From assembly GCA_018136815.1 (NCBI GenBank), contig CM030932.1:812081-876080 (forward strand): 64,000 bases of DNA, read 5' to 3'. Below the pieces are notes generated by a model. That model saw only the letters and a program-made list of their open reading frames with translations. It was not told the DNA's origin and did not search any database. A program made the translations under genes and the position numbers. Shown in pieces: positions 45,551 to 56,161 of the stretch. Source of the DNA: Isochrysis galbana. Its lineage: Eukaryota; Haptophyta; Isochrysidales; Isochrysidaceae. Every line of letters starts with the position of its first letter. Positions within the stretch are counted from its first letter, which is position 1.

Positions 45551-46469
45551 CGTGAGGAAGACGAGGGCGAGGAGAGAGCTGGAGGGTGAGCGAGGAGGGA
45601 CGGGAGGGGGGGGGGCGAGGGGCGAGACTAAAAGACAGATCAGTTGTCTACGCGTTAATGTTATCGTCATATACTGTAATAATTCACCGGTCCCAGGGGG
45701 TGCCCCCAGGGTTCCCGCCCGCCCTCCGCGCCCAGAGTTCCCCCGCGGAAAGAGTGAACGCACGGCGTGCACCTTCCTGGAAGTTGCTATGCGCACGCAC
45801 GGCGCCCCCGCGAGGGGGGCCGATACACATCGCGCCGTGCCCATGCACGGCGTGCACAATGTGATTGCAAGTCATCACACGTGCTGCGTAAAGAAACATC
45901 TCCTATATTGCACGTTTACGTAGTTATGGGCCTTAGAGGGTACGCAGAGGGAAAAAGTTGGCATGCGCACGCACGGCGTCCACGCGGGGGGACCGATGCA
46001 AATCGCGCCGTGCCCATGCACGGCGTGCACAATGTGACTGCAAGTCATCACAGGTGCATCGTGAGAAATATTTCTTAAATTGCATGTTTATGTAGTTGTC
46101 GGCCTTAGACCTTAGAGGAAACGCAGAGGAAAGACGTTGGCATGCGCACGCACGGCGTCCCCGCGGGGGAACATGCACCGCGGGGAAAAGCAGAGAAAAT
46201 TTCCCCCCGATAGCTATCGGGGGCCCCCAGTAGCTATCGGGGGGCGTTGGCTCCTGGGGGGTAACATATCCAAAATGGATGCATCGGCAGTAAAGACTTT
46301 AGTACTTTAAGAGTGTTTTTAAATCTAGGAGCGGCGAGGCGGGAGAGATGGGGGGCGGCTGAGGCCTCTCTCTCTCTCCTTCTCTCTCTCCCTCTCTCTC
46401 CCTCCCTCCCTTCCTCCCTCACTCCCTCTCTCCTGCACCCCCCCCCTCCCCCCTCTTTCCCTCTCTCTG
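45551..46469. other. Gene-free stretch with tandem repeats and CT tract
   Basis: Contains the tandem repeats at 45783-46185 and a GATAGCTATCGGGGGCCCCC/AGCTATCGGGGG inverted arrangement at 46207-46244. A CT microsatellite (46368-46468) ends directly at the B3GNTL1-like start codon. Confidence 0.6.
45783..46185 (+). repeat. Tandem repeat, unit about 174-179 bases, 2.3 copies
   Basis: Units start at 45783, 45957 and 46136 with GTTG(G/C)(C/T)ATGCGCACGCACGGCG. They contain CATGCACGGCGTGCACAATG and GCAAGTCATCACA, and end with ACGCAGAGGAAA. The third copy breaks off after about 45 bases. CATGCACGGCGTGCA is a near-palindrome. Confidence 0.85.
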
Positions 46470-47963
46470 ATGCGGCCGCGGGTGAGCGTGATCGTGCCCA
46501 TTCACAATGGGGAGCGTTGGATCGAGGGCTGCTTCAGAGCTCTGCTCTGCCAGACTGCTCTCGCGAGTGAGACACTCTCTATCGAGCTCTCAGTCTTCGA
46601 CGACGGCTCGACAGACGCCTCGTGGGAGAAGCTCCTCGAGTGGAGGCCGAGGCTGCAGGTCTCCCTCCTTTCCAAATCCCCTACTCCCACCCATCCTCTG
46701 AACACCCACCCCACCCCACCCATTCCCCACCCCCCTTCCCTCGCTTTTTCCCTTCCCACGACCGCTCCCCCCCAACCCTTCTCGATGGAGCTCTCGGCTC
46801 CTGACGATGGCTCGACCGACCAACGCTTGTCTGGTGGAGACTGCAGCTGGAACCCCCCCTTTCCCCACCCACGCCCCCTCCCGCCCTCATCCGGCGCCCT
46901 TAGAGCCTTTCCCCCCCTAAGTTTCCGCCCCTTCCACCTCTCCGTCACTCCGTCACTCGTGCCGACTTCCTCCAACTCTCCCCCTTCTTCCATCGCCCCC
47001 TTCCTCAGACAGGCGGGCTCGAAGTGGTTCTCGGCCGCTCGGGCGCTACGCATGGCTCCGGCTGCGGTTTCGCTAAGAACCGCGCAGTCGCACAGTCCAC
47101 CGGAGAGTGGCTGTGCTTCCAGGATGTGGACGATGTCTCGCTTCCGACCAGAATCGAAGCGCAGCTTGCAGTCGCGCTGGCTCTTCCGAATGCTCTGATT
47201 GGGAGCCGCGTCATTCGCACGCCAGAGGGTTCGACGGAGCGCTATGTCACCTGGGCCAATGAGATGAGTCCAGACGAGCTCGTCCTCCACCGGTTCCGCG
47301 AATGCACCGTCCTGATGCCCACCTGGTTCATTTCTCGCACCTGCTTTGAGGCAGTGGGACGCTTCCGAGAGGAGAAGTGTGAAGACCTCCTCTTCCTCCT
47401 TGCGCACGTCCGTCGCGGTGGCAGCTTGCATCGCATCGATGGGCCGCCGCTCGTGGAGTACCGTTACCATCCCAACGCAGCCAGCCACTCGATACCTAGA
47501 AAGTTGATTTTGCAGCACCGTGCGGCCGCGTTTGAGAGCGACGTGCTGATGGCTGACCCGCGGTGGGCGCGATTCACTGTTTGGGGCGCAGGGCGTGACG
47601 GCCGAGACTTCTTCAAGGCGCTCTCACCGGCTGCACGCAGACGAGTCGTCGCTTTTTGCGACGTTGACGCGGCCAAGATCGGCACTCATTACGTCTACGA
47701 GGGCTGCAAGGTGTGCAATCCCTCTGTAGCGTGCGCGTGCTAAGGCAAGTGTCGACGTCGCCTTCCAGCGGTTTTTTGCGGCATCCACGCCTGCCCCTCG
47801 TCTCCTCCTGCTAAACCAACATCAGGTGCCCATCATCCATTGGTCTGAGGCTAAGCCGCCGATTGTCACATGCGTAGCACTGGGTCGAACGGACGGCGAA
47901 TTCGAGAGCAACCTTGCCTCCATGCAGTTGAAGGAGGGAGTGGAGTTTTACTTTTTCTGTTGA
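46470..47963 (+). CDS. B3GNTL1-like family 2 glycosyltransferase
   Basis: 342-aa protein in three exons (46470-46658, 47009-47710, 47826-47963, TGA), orthologous in layout to human B3GNTL1 (361 aa). It has a GT-A fold with RVSVIVPIHNGERWIE at the N-terminus, the DDGSTD nucleotide-sugar motif (44-49) and the metal-binding QDVDD (101-105). Family blocks include GFAKNRAVAQSTGEWLCF, STERYVTWANE, VLMPTWFISRTCF, EDLLFLLAHVRRGG, YRYHPNAASH, FTVWGAGRDGRDFF and VVAFCDVDAAKI. The C-terminus IVTCVALGRTDGEFESNL also matches. The human enzyme's acceptor is not well established, so the reaction is only presumed to be GlcNAc-type transfer. Intron 1 contains a relic of exon 1. Confidence 0.92.
46781..46820 (+). 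pseudogene. Exon 1 relic inside B3GNTL1-like intron 1
   Basis: This stretch reads SMELSAPDDGSTD in frame, against SIELSVFDDGSTD in exon 1 (46579-46616). At the DNA level about 33 of 40 bases match. It lies within the intron 46659-47008 with no matching splice signals of its own. Confidence 0.7.
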
Positions 47964-49075
47964 TCGATGCGCACCTCTCTCTGAGGGTCGCCTGGGGGGC
48001 CAATCCGAGAGCGCTGCGGCGGGCTAGCCGATGGCACTAGATTGAAAAAAAAAACCTGCTTTAGTATTCTCGCCTCGCGCGTGGCTATGGTGCAACTAAT
48101 GTAGCCACGTCCATTCCCCTCCCTCGCCCTCACTCCCCGCCTTGCGGCTACTCCCCTCGTGCTCTACATAGGGGCTCAGGTCGCGTGGGTGGTCCGGGTT
48201 GGCCGGGGTGCACCTGTCCCCAGTAGGCCCAGGCCTGGATATCCCGGATATCTTTTTGGATTTTGGGCAGATCTGCCAAAATAGATAGCTCCCGGATATA
48301 TGCCGGATATTTGGGGGCGCGCGAGGCGCGCGGACAAAAAAAACAAATTAGCAGTTACAAGAGATCGCGGGGCACGAGCCCAAGCGTGAGCGACAAGGCG
48401 ATGACGACCGGGAGGAGGGGGCCGAGGACCGCCAGCATGCCAGGAGGTGAGCCTGCTGCCTGCCCCTGCCCGCGTGTCGCCAAACCACTCCTCACACAGG
48501 CACCCTTGCGCCGTTCGCGGCGCGCGCCGTTCAGGGCTGCCGACTGAAAAGTCGGCAGTCTGTCGTGCGCTCGCGCGTGCGACGGAGCGAGCGAGCGAGC
48601 CGAGATGAGTGTGAGAGAGGAGGCCGCCGCCTCCTTCGCCGTTCGCCGCGCCTCCGCCCTCGCCGCCGGCCCTCGCGGCCGCCCTCGCCGCCGCGGGCGC
48701 GCTGGAGAGGTCCTGGTCGAGCAAGATGGCCATCGTGCTCCACGTCTGTGAGGGGACATTCGAAAATGGTAAAGAGTACGTTTTAGGGCCAGGGCAATAC
48801 TTGTACAAATTGTATTGCAAGTTTGGGTGGATGCTTGAGATGCTCACAAGTTTGGGCCCTCTTTAAAAGTGGTCTGCAAGCTTGGGGGCGCGGCGCCGGT
48901 CTCTACGAGTATAATCCCCTATGATCTACGAGTATAATCCCCCTTTGCGAGGTGGGCGACGTCACCACCGAAAACTGAACTTGATGGCACATCTTACATC
49001 TTTCTGAATGATATTATCTATAAACCGGCACTCTACCTCACCCCACTCCGCCAACCGCCAACACGTGTTCCTTCT
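47964..49075. other. Gene-free stretch; possible small tail-anchored ORF
   Basis: Minus-strand reading frames at 48759-48355 include a start (MAILLDQDLSS in another frame) and a hydrophobic C-terminus (LAVLGPLLPVVIALSLTLGL then VPRDLL and stop at 48355). A small tail-anchored protein is possible but its exons could not be assembled. A perfect hairpin lies at 48537-48558. GGATATCCGGGATATC-like words occur at 48230-48310. Confidence 0.4.
48537..48558 (+). other. Perfect hairpin with GAAA tetraloop
   Basis: CTGCCGACT, loop GAAA, AGTCGGCAG: a 9-bp perfect stem closed by a GNRA-type loop. No terminator-like T-run follows and no function is known. Confidence 0.5.
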
Positions 49076-52000
49076 TCATATCGTGTTGCCAACCTCATCC
49101 TCCCAAAGTGCAGCAAGACTTGCGAATCGTGAACTACCAAGCTTGCCTCCTCCAACAAAGTTCTCACCCAGAACACTTCGTGTTTGGGGCTGCAAATCGT
49201 CGAGCTTGACTAGGGCCTCTTGTATGATGGCGCTAAGTCTACTCTCCTCCGCTGCGGGTGTCCCGTACGGCTGATTGCCCTCGGATGTAGCATTATGACA
49301 TGATTTGCGCGCCGTAACTCGCATGCGATCTTTGGCTCCGGGCGGCGTAATGAGCGTCGCTGTGTTTTCACGCACACGAACCGGATGCTCGCTCTTAGGG
49401 ATCACGCTACAACCCCGCCAGACACCCCAAAGGAGAAGGGCCTGAGCGGGTGTGCAACGCAATCGAGATGCTGATTCCACAACGCGAGGAGAAGAGAGTA
49501 GGCCGCCACTGCTGGCCTTCACAGTCCTGCTTGGGGCACCACCGAGAGGGCAGTAGGCCGTTACATGTACTCCGCGACTTTTGCAAAAGGCTATCAAGGC
49601 GTCGTTTCGAAAGCCAGGATGCGCCTCGACTTGATTTACTGCAGGTGCCATTGGTACACTCGAAACGAGGCCGTTTTCAGGAGACTTGTCCTGATTCGCG
49701 GCATCTCCAGCCCGGTCGATCAGCAGCTGCAATCGCCGCCTTGAGTAGTTGGCAACACCGATGCTCTTCACCAGGCCTTCGGCCACCAACATCTCCATCG
49801 CCCGCCATGCCAGAATGAGCATGTCGTCGTCGGCTGGAGGCCAATGCATGAGATAAAGATCGAGTTGGTCGATACGCAAGGCACGTAGCGAACGCACACA
49901 GGCACCACGGATGGCGGCCGTGATTGTGGACAAACCCGTCGTCTCGCCGGCTGGACCTCTCGGTGTGGTGAGAACGGTGAACTCGTGCTTGCTAGTCGTC
50001 GGCTCAGCCGCCAACTTGGCTTCGCGAACGACAATATCTGCCGCACCCCACAACTTGGAGGTGATGAACAAGTCCGAACGACTGACGCGACCATCTCGTA
50101 GGGCGCGATGCAATGCGTGGCCAACCTGATACACGGTCCAGGAGAGAAGAGGCAACAACGTGAGGGGAAACGTTGCAGGTAGGCTCGCGCCAGAGCTCAC
50201 GAGCTTTCACATCGCGTTCTCATGACCGCCCGATCAAATGTAGGCACCCGGCTAATGCACTCCTCTATGACGATCACAACCACATTCACCTGGTCTTCAT
50301 TGCCGTAAATGGGCGCGCAGTCGAAGTGCCGCACGCCCGCCTCGATGGCTGCGGTGACTACCTCTTGGATACGATCGCGAGACACCTGCCACGTACCTAG
50401 ACCGAGGAGCGGAATGCTTTGCCCTGAGGACAACGTTGCCCGGGGACCACCTTGGACACAACAGGATGTTCGAGCCGCGGTGGAAGGCATGTGCCGATCG
50501 AGAAGCGCCTGCGCCCAAGCTAGCGGGCAAAGCGGTTGCTCTTCATTTTCCAACGGCTTCACTAGCGCAGAGGAGCTGTCACAACCAAACGACCCGACCT
50601 CGGGTGCATGAGATTGGAAATTTGCCGTGTTGATGCTTGTGCCTTGGCTTGAGGAACTTAAACAGGTCTCCGCCTCGTATGTACCTCCCTGACAAAATTC
50701 ATCGGCCCACTCGTTGGCACCACGGGTATTTGACACCGCACTCAGCATGCGTGCCGCCCGCTGTGCATAGAAAGCACAATAGGGCGGCGGTAGCCGACGG
50801 AGGTACTCCGCTGCTGTCTCTGCAGCCGCCAATGCAGCCACGGCGGCTGGAGGGTCGCGATTGCCATAAAGGTCTTTCGGATCGTAGATGTCGCGAGGTT
50901 CATACACGGGCAGCTTAGCAGGCACACGCGTGCCCTGTGCATCAGCTTCTGAACCAATGGCGCCAGTAGGCGTCTCTCGAGCAAGGTCGGTATGCGACGC
51001 CATTGGAACGACCCGAGAACCAGTAAGAGCAGCTGCATCAGATCTCGGCTGAGGGAGGTGTGGTCGCCAAAACACGTTGACGGCGACCGAGAAGCCGATG
51101 GAGCAAACTGAGTGAAACCACAGAGCGGGCAAAAATAGCACCTGCAGAACGCGCAAGGTTTTGGGTGCTGCAAAACGGAGGTGCAACACTTTGGACTGAG
51201 GCTCTCGTCTTTTAGGTGCTGCAAAAAGGAGGTGCAACATTTTGGACTGAAGCTCTAGTCTTTCAAGAGGACGGTGATCTTGCACAGAGAGCTACCATGT
51301 GGGCATCCGGCATGTGGGCTCAGGTACCTCTCCAGGAGCAAGCATGCATTCAAGTCGCGAATCTACAGAGCGTCGAAAGAGCGGGAACTCCTCGTCGTTG
51401 AACGCATCCACATTGCTCACCTACGTCCCACCAGATGAGCGGAGCAACCATAAGCGAAAGGAGCCAGCAGAGAAAGCCGAGCAAAGGCCCGGCCGCCTGG
51501 CCAGGCGACGCCGAGAGTACCGCATCGAACCCGTTGCACACCACGTCCACTAATCAATTAGGAGCCACCAATCGGAGCACGCCCGGCTTTGAAATGCTCA
51601 CAGCACTCCGGAGAGGCCATCGCGTGTACATATTGGCGTGCATACCCGGGAGGACGACCCATCTACATATAGATTCTCGTCCTGGTCCGGCGGCCAAAGA
51701 ACAACTCGCTTGTGCCTAACATGCAACCGGATTGAACGTGCTCGTGGAATACAGTCATCTTCGTCAGAGTCATCCAACTGGGGCAAGCTGCCTGTGAAAT
51801 GAGATCGCAGGAGAAGATGCTGTGGCACACAAGCGAGATGTCCGAATCCAGCGACGCATGCGATCGATCGATCGAAATGCAACCTTCCTGTTGTGCTGGT
51901 CGAAAGCTGCCCCCTCAACACGTTTTCGGAAGACACGGTGGGCAGAGCTGAGATTCGGGTTCGTGCGTTCGCAGACTGGTGGATGGCCGGCGCACCCGGT

Positions 52001-53372
52001 CACTTGCGCTAGAGCGTTGTCGAGGGTATCGAAGTGCGCCCACAGCTGGGTTCCATCCGATGCTAGCCGCAGGACGGACGAGTGATAACTAGAGGCGTCT
52101 AGCAGCTGTGGTCGCTGAGTACAGCCCCCTGCTCCGTCGGCGCCTTCCGTCGCGCCTGTCTGCGCCGCATCTTCCGCCGTGCGATTGATCCCACGTGGAA
52201 GCAAATGGCACTCGGCCGCCAAATCCGGGAACAAAGAGGGAAAGTCAGCAGGCTGCTTGCGCGGGTCAAGGCCAACGGAACGGAGATAGTATCTCTCACC
52301 CTCAGCCAACAATGGCGGGAACTCGGCCGCTGTCGCCCATGCGCGCATGGTGGCTTCAGATTCCGACTGAGAGCCGTTTGGCGTGGTAGCTAGCTCGCCT
52401 CGATGGCAAGCCGTCGGGGTGCTCGCAGCTACATGTGAGGCTTCGCCATCGGTGTTGGCTATTGAATTTGGTAGACCATTTGAAGGGCTCGCCTCTGACG
52501 TATTCATCTCGCTCAGCGGTTTCGCGCATCTCATGACGGCTTCCGCGAAGGGCATTGAGCGGAATACAAAATTGCGAGGCGTGTTGGGCCGCCTGCGAAT
52601 CGTAGCGCAGGTGCGGCAGCGATGAGTGGGAATGGTCGCATGTTGATGTCAGGTCAAGGCGGGTCGCACAGTGATCTTGGGGGCGATTGGCTGGTATATA
52701 CGAGCCTGCCGCCCATGCCTGAAAGACAACCACGAGAATGGCCCAGGGCTGAGTGGTCGCAAGACAGCCTCACCTGTGACCAGCGAGGTCCACGGTAGAG
52801 GAGTTGCATACGTGCACCGATACTTGCGTGGCAGCGCAGTGCGCTCTCGCCAACCTCTGCGCATTCCACTGCTGGACGCACGGGCCGAGGTCGACGCCAG
52901 TCAGCACAGCCGGGGCGCGCGATTGGAACACATGCTCCCTCAGCCATGCGTACGTGCAGCCGGGCGGGCACTCGACGCGGCGAACTGGAAGCGCAGGTGG
53001 CAGGGCGCTTCTCTCCCTCTGACGCTGGTCTCCGCTTCCAAACGAGCGCTCCTGCGTGCTGGCGGGTTTGTGCGTGGAAGGAGATCGAGACGAGGTGGGG
53101 ATGCTACTCTTGTCGCGTCTAGGAGGCCGCTTCCGCTCGGAAAGACTCGCTCCATCCAGCAGAACGAAGGAGGCCCCTGTGTGAGAGAGAATCCCACCGT
53201 CGCTCAGAGCGGTCTGTACCGCGTGCTCGGCCCCTTGTACGAGAGGAAAGTCAATGTAGCTCTCGTGGCGGAGCGGGTGAAGCCGCAGATCTAGCCAGCC
53301 ACGCTCTTTCAACACGTCCTTCACCTTCTTCGCAGTGGCCAGCCCGACGCGCGCCACCGCCGACCCCATCAC
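49076..53372 (-). CDS. Fusion of TYW5-type JmjC tRNA hydroxylase and aldo/keto reductase
   Basis: Six exons (53372-52774, 52592-51996, 51715-51646, 51420-51328, 51141-50290, 50125-49076) join in phase to 1086 aa. TYW5 is the Fe(II)/2-oxoglutarate enzyme that hydroxylates wybutosine in tRNA-Phe. Recognisable parts: LTGVDLGPCVQQW, NFVFRSMPF, ERYYLRSVGLDPRK, LWAHFDTLDNALAQVTG (HxD iron ligands), KRVVLWPP, FPLFRRS and FLPALWFHSV (third ligand). The C-terminal DLYGNRDPPAA...FYAQRAARML also fits. About 70 residues later the same exon starts the reductase: IPLLGLGTWQV, RHFDCAPIYGNEDQ (catalytic Asp and Tyr), FITSKLWG (Lys), LDLYLMHWPP (His), GVANYS, NQVEAHP and SVIPKS. All four catalytic residues are present. 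The first 70 residues (KKVKDVLKERGWLD) weakly resemble the N-terminus of TYW2-type proteins. Confidence 0.9.
51164..51265 (+). repeat. Two-copy repeat in an intron of the TYW5-AKR gene
   Basis: A 51-base-spaced duplication of GGTGCTGCAAAA(C/A)(G)GGAGGTGCAACA with TTTGGACTGA. It lies between exons 4 and 5 (intron 51142-51327). Confidence 0.75.
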
Positions 53373-53397
53373 GCGCCCGCGGGGGGGGGGGCGGGGA

Positions 53398-53573
53398 GCA
53401 ATCTACTAGTAAAGAACTTTACCTTCTACCTCTCCTTCAGAGCAATCTGCTAGCAAAGAGCTTTACCTTCTACCTCTCCTTCAGAGCAATCTACTAGTAA
53501 AGAGCTTTACCTTCTACCCCTCCTTCAGAGCAATCTACTGGTAAAGAGCTTTACCTTCTACCTCTCCTTCTCT
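53398..53573 (+). repeat. Four-copy tandem repeat (period 44) in a divergent promoter region
   Basis: Units start at 53398, 53442, 53486 and 53530 with GCAATCT(A/G)CTAG and contain AAAGAGCTTTACCTTCTACC. They lie between the start of the TYW5-AKR gene (53372, minus) and the HTH ORF (plus). Each unit has the palindromic core AAAGAGCTTT or a variant. Confidence 0.9.
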
Positions 53574-53633
53574 CTGGAGGCTCTCCCGCTTCATGGACGC
53601 GGCCGCATCGTGGATCAGCCCGTCCCCCTTCCC

Positions 53634-54449
53634 ATGGCCCCCAGAGCCCAACCCAACGCTGCAATGCGCCCGAGCGCGGCCAATGGGGAGTGGACAGTTG
53701 AGGACCGTGACGCCCGCGCAGAGGAGCGCGTTGCGCGCCTCGTCGACATCTGTGCGGCGGCGGCGAACTGCCGCGCCAATGGCGTCGGCGAGAAGACGGC
53801 AATGGCAACAGGGCTGTTCCCGCTTGCGACGCGCAATACTGTGCGCGGAGAGCTGCAAAACGGCGTCTCTGACGACTATGCCGTCAGGGATGCAAACCAA
53901 CAGGTGCTGACGAATGACGAGCGCATCAAATTGGCGCATTGGGTGTTGGGCTGCGCTGACGCCCATGAGCCTGTCACTCGTCACCAGATGTCCGTCAAGG
54001 CGCGCGAGATCCCGCGCGAGCGGCACAGATTCAACAAGTCCAAGAAATTCGAAAAGGGCTCGGTGCTACTCAACGTCCCAGAGTTGATCCAGCGAGAGCG
54101 AGCTTGGCGGGCTTCGTATGCCGATGGTCAAACGACGTGTTCGGGTTTGTGTGGGATTGTGCCATGTCCGTGGAGTGGTTTCATGATGTGTGCTTGTGGG
54201 AATCTGAAGAGAGGGGTGTGCAAGAAGAGGGAGTGTGTACAGCTTCGAAGGGGCGCAAATTCTGTGCTTGTAGAGGCTCAGCTCGGTCGTGAGAGTGATG
54301 TGAGTGCTTGTGAGCCAGCCGGAGGCGGCGGGGCTCGTGCAAGAAGCTCCTGGTTTCGCGTGCATGCGTACATAATTTGTCACTGTGAGTCGCCACCTTC
54401 GTCATTTTCAAAAAAAACACGTGTCGGCGCAAGGCATCACAGGAGGTAA
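53634..54449 (+). CDS. HTH-containing, transposase-like ORF (probably a remnant)
   Basis: ORF of 271 codons from ATG 53634. The region LTNDERIKLAHWVLGCADAH, then EPVTRHQMSVKAREI and RFNKSKKFEK, has the look of a Tc5/CENP-B type helix-turn-helix that precedes DDE domains in pogo/Tigger-like transposases. An N-terminal segment (ARLVDICAAAANCRANG and following) looks protein-like too. After about residue 160 the composition turns Cys/Gly-rich and non-conserved, so the true protein probably ends or is truncated there. No DDE catalytic domain is present. An intact small DNA-binding protein cannot be excluded. Confidence 0.4.
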   Translation: MAPRAQPNAAMRPSAANGEWTVEDRDARAEERVARLVDICAAAANCRANGVGEKTAMATGLFPLATRNTVRGELQNGVSDDYAVRDANQQVLTNDERIKLAHWVLGCADAHEPVTRHQMSVKAREIPRERHRFNKSKKFEKGSVLLNVPELIQRERAWRASYADGQTTCSGLCGIVPCPWSGFMMCACGNLKRGVCKKRECVQLRRGANSVLVEAQLGRESDVSACEPAGGGGARARSSWFRVHAYIICHCESPPSSFSKKTRVGARHHRR

Positions 54450-54964
54450 CAGGAGGCAACCTTTTCACCAGTTGCCAGTTGGAGCGACCTTCTAGATGTC
54501 TACTATGGCTAAGGGTCAACATTTTGTCGAGTCGAGCGTAGCCGGAGGGCTATGACCCACTATGTCGCGAGCGGAACCGGCGGCTAGCGCGGCGCTTTGG
54601 CCCTCCTCCCCGCCGGGAGGCGGGCGAATGAAATTCTGAGTGGTGTCGGGCAACTCCATTTGAGCTTTGGACTGGGGACGAACGGCGAACGAAGGGCGAT
54701 GGGGCGGCGAGCAGTGATGGGACGTCAGGCTGATATCAGATATCACGTCCTGATACCATGATAACAGGTCCTCTGGAGCTGACGACCTGATATCAGGTAT
54801 TATCAGATAGAGGCAAAAACAAAACTCATACCGACGGACAAAAAAACTCCGTACGCACGCACGCACGAGAGGACGCAGCAGGCGCGCGCGCGGACAGTCC
54901 CGGTCACGGCTCGCTCCCTCTCTCCTTCCTCCCGCTCCTCACTCCCTTGCCTCCCATCGTGAAA
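54450..54964. other. Gene-free stretch with palindrome cluster
   Basis: 54725-54810 has several palindromic words in one place: GATATCAGATATC, CCTGATATCAGG and further CTGATA/TATCAG half sites. No gene is supported. Confidence 0.5.
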
Positions 54965-55258
54965 AAACTATTGTTATAGTTCGAACGATGGAGCGCGCGC
55001 CGACCGCTCTTGCCTCCCAGCCCCCCGCAGCCACGACGCCCCACAGAGGACAGGGGCCGCCCCAAGCCGCCGGCCGCCGGAGCCGAAGCGCTCACAGGCC
55101 GCCCCCTGACCGACAGCGACGTCGACATGATCCTCCCTCCCTCGCCTCCCCACCAGGCACAGAAGCAGGGAACTGGGAGAGAGCCCAATTCCCTGCAGAC
55201 CAGCAGAGCCAGCCCCTGGCTTTGCCGCCTGCCTCCGCTGGCTTGCCAGCACAACAAG
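54965..55258 (+). repeat. Dispersed repeat with short conserved ORF (copy 3)
   Basis: CTATTGTTATAGTTCGAACG then ATGGAGCGCGCGCCGACCGC, as in the copies at 790-1065 (-) and 8572-8700 (+). Similarity to copy 1 extends through GTCGACATG and CAGGGAAC to CCCTGCAGACCA (about 230 bases). It ends roughly 10 bases upstream of the retrotransposon LTR, which may have inserted beside or into it. Confidence 0.65.
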
Positions 55259-55268
55259 GACTCCCCAT

Positions 55269-56119
55269 TGTCGCATTCGCGAATCGACACTCGTTAGGCT
55301 TCGCTCTTCTCTTCGTCGTTCGGTATCTATCGTTATAATTCTCTGCTTTCTCGCGTTCTCGGTCAAAAGCTTCGCTTGGATGCATGGGATCGGGGGTTGT
55401 GGAGCGCTCTCTCTCTTTCTCTCGAAAGAGAAGGGAAGTTTCCCCACCTCTCTTCCTCCCAGGCGCCTCGCAAATAGGTTTAATTTGCTATCTCCCCTGC
55501 GGTTCTTTATCTGCTTCTGGGGGCAATCAGGTTTAATTTGCGACCTCTTCGCATCTCCCCCTTAGGCACATCGCACTCCTTTCGTCTTATTTGGTAGGTC
55601 TCTTGGAATCCTGCGTAGCAAGATTGCCCCTCGTTTCCGTTATGGTGCGATTCCCGTTCCAGACAAGATCGTCGACAGATCGCCCTTTGATCGTCGTCCG
55701 TCGTTGTCTGATCGGAGTGTTTGGGTTTGATTTCAGTCGAGTTATGTGAGAAAGTCGTGGGGCGAGAGTCGGGGTGTTTTCCTGGGTGTCTTTGTCCGTC
55801 GGCCTGTCGCCAGTCGTCATCCGTCGTCGCTCTCGCTCTCGTCGCTCTCTCTCTCGTAACACTCAGACCCTACAATCCCTCCTCGCCTCGCCAGCCCCTG
55901 CCACCACAGCCCTCCTCTCACTCACCCTCGCCTTTCGCCGCTCGTTCCATGTCGCTTTCGCCGCCGTCCTCGCCCTCGCTCAAGCCCGCCTGCCCGCCTT
56001 CCTCTGCTGACGGGCTTCAGCCCGTCAGCACCTCTGAAGTGGCCTCCCTCGCCGCGCCTGCCGCCGGCTTTGCCCCTTCCTCATTGCCATCAGGCCCTAT
56101 GGGCCACTCCAATTCGTCA
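55269..56119 (+). repeat. 5' LTR of the gypsy element
   Basis: 851 bases, TGTCGCATTCGCGAATCGAC to CCAATTCGTCA. Its ends were fixed by comparison with solo LTRs B and C. The first 15 bases hold the palindrome TTCGCGAA. An open frame runs from 55721 through the LTR end into gag, with an ATG at 55949. Confidence 0.88.
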
Positions 56120-56161
56120 GGTGTAGAATCCTTCCCGGTGCGTCCCGCGCTGGACGTCTCA

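Noticed and set aside
45717-46200. CRISPR-like array
   Set aside because: Units are about 175 bases and contiguous with no spacers; this is an ordinary tandem repeat in a eukaryotic genome.
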